A stretch of DNA of 64,000 nt from NCBI RefSeq assembly GCF_000980885.2, contig NZ_LBDA02000031.1, positions 1 through 64,000 on the forward strand, in the 5' to 3' direction. The DNA comes from Streptomyces malaysiense (GTDB lineage: Bacteria > Actinomycetota > Actinomycetes > Streptomycetales > Streptomycetaceae). Positions 60,494 to 64,000 of the stretch are shown here, one piece after another. The notes under the pieces were generated by a model. The model searched no databases, was not told the origin of the DNA, and saw nothing but the letters and a program-made list of their open reading frames with translations. A program made the position numbers and the translations under genes. Each line of letters starts with the position of its first letter. The first letter of the stretch is position 1.

Positions 60494-61411
60494 ATGCGTA
60501 TTCGTGCCACCGTGGCCGCCGTCTCCGGCGCCCTGGCCCTCTCCGCCCTCGCCCTGCCCGCGGCACACGCCGCCGGGCAGGAGCGGGTGCCCGCGGGGAA
60601 CTCCGCGAGCAAGGCCGCCCACGCCGCCCGGCACCCGGGCCGCGCGACCTTCGCCGTCGCCGCCTCGGGCACGCCCTACAAGCTGAACGCCACCTTCTCC
60701 GCGGTGAAGGTGAACAACGGCAGGAACATCGCCGCCGGCACCACCAAGCTCGTCAAGGTGCCCGTCTCCTTCACGCTGACGCACGGCGCCGAGGTCGGCA
60801 TCCACGCCAAGGACTTCGTCGCGGCCGTCGAGCTGTACCGCGGCGCCTCCTTCGACGACTCGATCTACTACTTCGACAGCGCGGTCTCGGCCTGCACGGA
60901 CACCTCCACCACGGTGGCCTCCTGCAAGTCCACCGTGACCATCGACCCGACCCAGCTGCTCAGCGAGGACGCCGGCAGCTGGAAGGCCGCCGCCTACGCC
61001 GTCGCGTTCAACGGCCAGAACCCCACCAAGCCGGCCGACATGACCAAGGTGGGCGTGGCCGTCAAGGACCCGACCAACTCCTACCGCCTCCAGCGCTGGG
61101 CGACCCTGAACGCCGACGCCGCCCCGGAGCCGGTGAAGAAGGGCAGGACCGTCACGGTCTCCGGCAAGCTGGCCCGCGCCGACTGGGAGGACGGCAAGTA
61201 CCACGGCTACGCCAACCAGCCGGTCAAGCTCCAGTTCCGCAAGAAGGGCTCCAGCACCTACACCACGCTGAAGACCGTCAGGACGAACTCCACGGGCAAC
61301 CTGAAGACCACGACCACCGCCACGGTCGACGGCTACTTCCGCTACGCCTTCGCGGGCACCACGACCACCCCGGCGACCATCGCCACGGGTGACTACGTCG
61401 ACGTGAGGTAG
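60494..61411 (+). CDS. secreted protein with beta-rich domains
   Basis: A 305-residue precursor with signal peptide MRIRATVAAVSGALALSALA ending at AHAA. The mature part has two beta-sandwich-like regions (Thr/Val-rich, for example VNVNG-like VKVNNGRNIAAGTTKL) and ends in a domain with VKKGRTVTVSGKLARADW and LKTTTTATVDGYFRYAFAGT, a pattern like calcium-binding/adhesion folds. Function unknown. Ribosome site AGGGGAA. Ends before a hairpin shared with the convergent ATPase. Confidence 0.75.
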   Translation: MRIRATVAAVSGALALSALALPAAHAAGQERVPAGNSASKAAHAARHPGRATFAVAASGTPYKLNATFSAVKVNNGRNIAAGTTKLVKVPVSFTLTHGAEVGIHAKDFVAAVELYRGASFDDSIYYFDSAVSACTDTSTTVASCKSTVTIDPTQLLSEDAGSWKAAAYAVAFNGQNPTKPADMTKVGVAVKDPTNSYRLQRWATLNADAAPEPVKKGRTVTVSGKLARADWEDGKYHGYANQPVKLQFRKKGSSTYTTLKTVRTNSTGNLKTTTTATVDGYFRYAFAGTTTTPATIATGDYVDVR

Positions 61412-61425
61412 GCAGGTGACGCAGG

Positions 61426-61464
61426 CCCGGCCAGGGCCCTTCCTCCGGAGGGGTCCTAGCCGGG
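61426..61464. terminator. bidirectional hairpin overlapping the ATPase stop codon
   Basis: The left arm starts CCCGGC at 61426 and the right arm ends GCCGGG at 61464; the inner stem AGGGCCCTTCC / GGAGGGGTCCT pairs with two G-U. It contains the ATPase stop (61456-61458) and closes both convergent genes. Confidence 0.65.
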
Positions 61465-63852
61465 GAAGCGGTGGTCGACCCACTTCCACAGGAACTCCAG
61501 GGCGGCCGCCGCCACCACCGAGACCGCCACCGCCGTCCACGGCATGGCGAGCCCCACCAGCCGTACCGCGAAGAAGTCCTGGAGCGCGGGCACGACGAGC
61601 ACCAGCAGGAACGCCACGGCCATCGAGGCCACCAGCGTCACCCGCCACCAGGTGTAGGGGCGGGCGATGATCGACAGCACCCACATGGAGATCAGGAACA
61701 GGGTCAGCGTGGCCGCGCTGGTCTCCGCCGCCAGCTGGCCCGGCCCCGTGTAGTAGTGCCGGGCGATCAGGTACGTCACGAAGGTCGCCACCCCGGCCAC
61801 CAGGCCGCCCGGGATCGAGTACCGCATCACCTGGCGCACGAAGTGCGGTCTCGCCCGCTCGTTGTTGGGCGCCAGTGCCAGGAAGAAGGCCGGGACGCCG
61901 ATGGTGAGCGTGGACAGCAGGGTCAGGTGGCGGGGCAGGAACGGGTACTCCACCTGCCAGCAGACCACCAGCACCGCGAGCAGCACCGAGTAGACCGTCT
62001 TCACCAGGAACAGCGTCGCCACCCGCGTGATGTTGCCGATCACCCGGCGGCCCTCGCCGACCACCGACGGCAGGCTCGCGAAACTGTTGTCCAGCAGCAC
62101 GATCTGCGCCACCGCCCGGGTCGCCTCCGAGCCCGAGCCCATGGCCACGCCGATGTCGGCGTCCTTGAGGGCGAGCACGTCGTTCACGCCGTCGCCGGTC
62201 ATCGCCACCGTGTGCCCGCGCGACTGGAGCGCGCCCACCATGTCCCGTTTCTGCTGCGGGGTGACCCGCCCGAAGACGGTGCCCGCGTCCAGCACCCTGG
62301 CCATGCCGGCCTTGTCCCGCGGCAGCCGCCGCGCGTCCGTCGCCGTCCCGTCGAGGCCCAGCTTGGCCGCGACCGCGCCGACCGAGACCGCGTTGTCCCC
62401 GGAGATGACCTTGGCCGCCACCCGCTGCTCGGCGAAGTAGCGCAGGGTGTCGGCCGCGTCCGGGCGCAGCCGCTGTTCGAGGACGACCAGGGCGGTGGGG
62501 TGGGCGCCCTTCGCCGGCGCGGCGTCGTCCAGGTCCCGGTGGGCCCGCGCCAGCAGCAGCACCCGCAGCCCCTGCTCGTTGAGCCGCTCGGTCTCCGCGA
62601 GCGCCGGGTCGTCCGCGCCGAGCAGCACGTCCGGGGCGCCCAGCAGCCAGGTGCTGGTCTCCCCGTCGCCCTCGCTGAACGCGGCCCCGCTGTACTTGCG
62701 GGCCGAGGAGAAGGGGAGCGACTCGACGCAGCGCCACTCGTCGTCGTCGGGGTAGGCGTCGATGATCGCCTGGAGCGAGGCGTTGGGCCGGGGGTCGGAC
62801 TCGCCGAGCGCGCCGAGCACCTTGCGCACGTACGGCTCCTCCGCGCCGTTCAGGGTGCGCAGCTCGGTGACGTCCATACCGCCCTCGGTGAGCGTGCCGG
62901 TCTTGTCCAGGCAGACGGTGTCCACGCGCGCGAGGCCCTCGATCGCCGGCAGCTCCTGCACCAGGCACTGCTTGCGGCCGAGCCGGATGACACCGATCGC
63001 GAAGGCCACGGAGGTGAGCAGCACCAGGCCCTCCGGGACCATCGGCACGATGCCGCCGACGGTGCGGGCGACGGCGGCCTTGAGGTCGTCGTTCTTGACC
63101 ACGAGCTGGGTGACGACCAGACCGGTCGCGGCCGGGACCATCATCCAGGTGACGTACTTGAGGATCGTGGAGATACCGGTGCGCAGCTCGGAGTGGACGA
63201 GCGTGAAGCGCGACGCCTCCTCGGCGAGCCGGACGGCATAGGCCTCCCGGCCCACCTTGGTCGCGGCGAAGGCGCCGCCGCCCGCGACCACGAAGCTGCC
63301 GGACATCACCGGATCGCCGGGCCGCTTGACCACCGGGTCGGCCTCACCGGTGAGCAGCGACTCGTCGATCTCCAGCCCGTCGGCCTCCGCGCACACCCCG
63401 TCCACCACGACCTTGTCGCCGGGCCCGATCTCGATCAGGTCGTCCAGGACGATCTCGTCGGTGCCGATCTCCACGGCCTCGCCGTCCCGGCGCACGGTCG
63501 GCCGGGCCTCCCCGATCACCGCGAGCGAGTCCAGGGTCTGCTTGGCCCGCCACTCCTGGACGATGCCGATGCCGGTGTTGGCGAGGATCACGAACCCGAA
63601 CAGGCTGTCCTGGATCGGCGCGACGAACAGGGTGATCACCCAGAGCACGCCGATGATCGCGTTGAACCGGGTGAACACGTTCGCCCGGACGATCTCCCCG
63701 AGCGAGCGGCTGCTGCGCAGGGGTACGTCGTTGACCTGGCCACGCGCCCGTCGCTCCGCGACCTCCGCGCCGGTCAGCCCCGTCGCCCGGATCGTGGGCA
63801 GGGCCACCGGGTGCACCGGGTCGAGTTCGGCGCCGGCGTCTATATGGCTCAT
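61456..63852 (-). CDS. cation-translocating P-type ATPase
   Basis: A 798-residue P-type ATPase. Asp316 in CLDKTGTLTEGG is phosphorylated, with the actuator motif LLTGEADPVVK, MTGDGVNDVLALKDADIG as hinge, and about ten membrane helices. The short N-terminus has no metal-binding domain, so it fits P2/P3-type ion pumps (HAD-IC group) rather than CopA. The ATG at 63852 has no strong ribosome site. The remaining 148 bp to the window end show nothing assignable. Confidence 0.9.
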   Translation of the reverse strand: MSHIDAGAELDPVHPVALPTIRATGLTGAEVAERRARGQVNDVPLRSSRSLGEIVRANVFTRFNAIIGVLWVITLFVAPIQDSLFGFVILANTGIGIVQEWRAKQTLDSLAVIGEARPTVRRDGEAVEIGTDEIVLDDLIEIGPGDKVVVDGVCAEADGLEIDESLLTGEADPVVKRPGDPVMSGSFVVAGGGAFAATKVGREAYAVRLAEEASRFTLVHSELRTGISTILKYVTWMMVPAATGLVVTQLVVKNDDLKAAVARTVGGIVPMVPEGLVLLTSVAFAIGVIRLGRKQCLVQELPAIEGLARVDTVCLDKTGTLTEGGMDVTELRTLNGAEEPYVRKVLGALGESDPRPNASLQAIIDAYPDDDEWRCVESLPFSSARKYSGAAFSEGDGETSTWLLGAPDVLLGADDPALAETERLNEQGLRVLLLARAHRDLDDAAPAKGAHPTALVVLEQRLRPDAADTLRYFAEQRVAAKVISGDNAVSVGAVAAKLGLDGTATDARRLPRDKAGMARVLDAGTVFGRVTPQQKRDMVGALQSRGHTVAMTGDGVNDVLALKDADIGVAMGSGSEATRAVAQIVLLDNSFASLPSVVGEGRRVIGNITRVATLFLVKTVYSVLLAVLVVCWQVEYPFLPRHLTLLSTLTIGVPAFFLALAPNNERARPHFVRQVMRYSIPGGLVAGVATFVTYLIARHYYTGPGQLAAETSAATLTLFLISMWVLSIIARPYTWWRVTLVASMAVAFLLVLVVPALQDFFAVRLVGLAMPWTAVAVSVVAAAALEFLWKWVDHRFPG

Positions 63853-64000
63853 GTATCCGACGGTACGTGGCCTTTGCGTGGCCGCCCACCCGGCCTCGCG
63901 CCGGTGGCACGGGGCCGTCCGGACCCGGGCCGCCGCACGGGATGACCGGGGACGTTCCACGAGGTGCCCGGGGCTACTCCACGGGGGTGGATTCCGTGCG

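Noticed and set aside
56417..62968. Very long open frame on the minus strand antisense to DUF3027, GNAT, the Hsp90-like gene and the secreted gene
   Set aside because: High-GC DNA rarely has stops in this frame; the translation is low-complexity Gly/Arg/Val without domains, and the real genes on the other strand have clear motifs.

Overview
This 64 kb window is high-GC actinobacterial chromosome, almost certainly Streptomyces. The G+C content is very high with strong third-position GC, many starts are GTG or TTG, and genes are densely packed on both strands. The gene content is a Streptomyces core set: cdgB, nagKA with DasR-type sites, otsA/otsB, gpgS, groEL2 behind CIRCE, murQ, an XPB-type helicase, futalosine-pathway mqnB/mqnD, and DUF3027, DUF2771 and DUF3263 proteins. 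As far as I can recall, the order resembles the SCO427x-SCO433x part of the S. coelicolor chromosome. I see no tRNA, rRNA, transposase, integrase or CRISPR array.

Layout. 0-8 kb: an O-methyltransferase with an altered catalytic motif, a secreted beta-helix protein, a rhomboid-like protein, an FAD amine oxidase, a lipoprotein, a drug-efflux MFS protein and a pentapeptide-repeat protein. 8-15.6 kb: an M1 peptidase lipoprotein, TerD, ArfB, GNAT, a flavin reductase, the diguanylate cyclase CdgB with Crp-like and BldD-like sites upstream, and secreted or membrane proteins. 15.7-20.2 kb: aminosugar catabolism (PfkB-type kinase, nagA, a ROK kinase) divergent from an orphan sugar-binding lipoprotein, with two DasR-like operators between them. 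20.2-23.8 kb: osmolyte genes otsB, otsA and gpgS. 23.9-25.7 kb: a SAM-I riboswitch followed by metM-metO, a threonine-synthase-like enzyme with a sulfur-carrier protein. 26-28.3 kb: cspA-type protein and groEL2 with two tandem CIRCE elements. 28.4-37.7 kb: old yellow enzyme, a methyltransferase overlapping a PTS permease in antisense, a MurNAc locus (murR-like, murQ, murP), small proteins, and cutC behind an operator nearly identical to that of nagKA.

37.8-44.4 kb: a flavin monooxygenase/TetR divergent pair with three matching operators, a flotillin/NfeD-like operon, and a HelD-like ATPase. 44.4-51.7 kb: an XPB-type helicase, a helicase-associated protein, a HAD phosphatase and a second cold-shock protein. 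51.7-57.1 kb: a tightly overlapping minus-strand run ending in mqnB and mqnD (menaquinone by the futalosine route), then an MFS protein divergent from DUF3027-GNAT. 57.2-63.9 kb: a large Hsp90/sacsin-like ATPase, a secreted protein and a cation P-type ATPase.

The strongest system-level signal is metM-metO under a SAM riboswitch. It fits a protein-thiocarboxylate route from O-phosphohomoserine to homocysteine that routine annotation would label threonine synthase plus MoaD. The second is the 14-bp operator core shared by nagKA and cutC, which ties the poorly understood CutC family to DasR aminosugar control.
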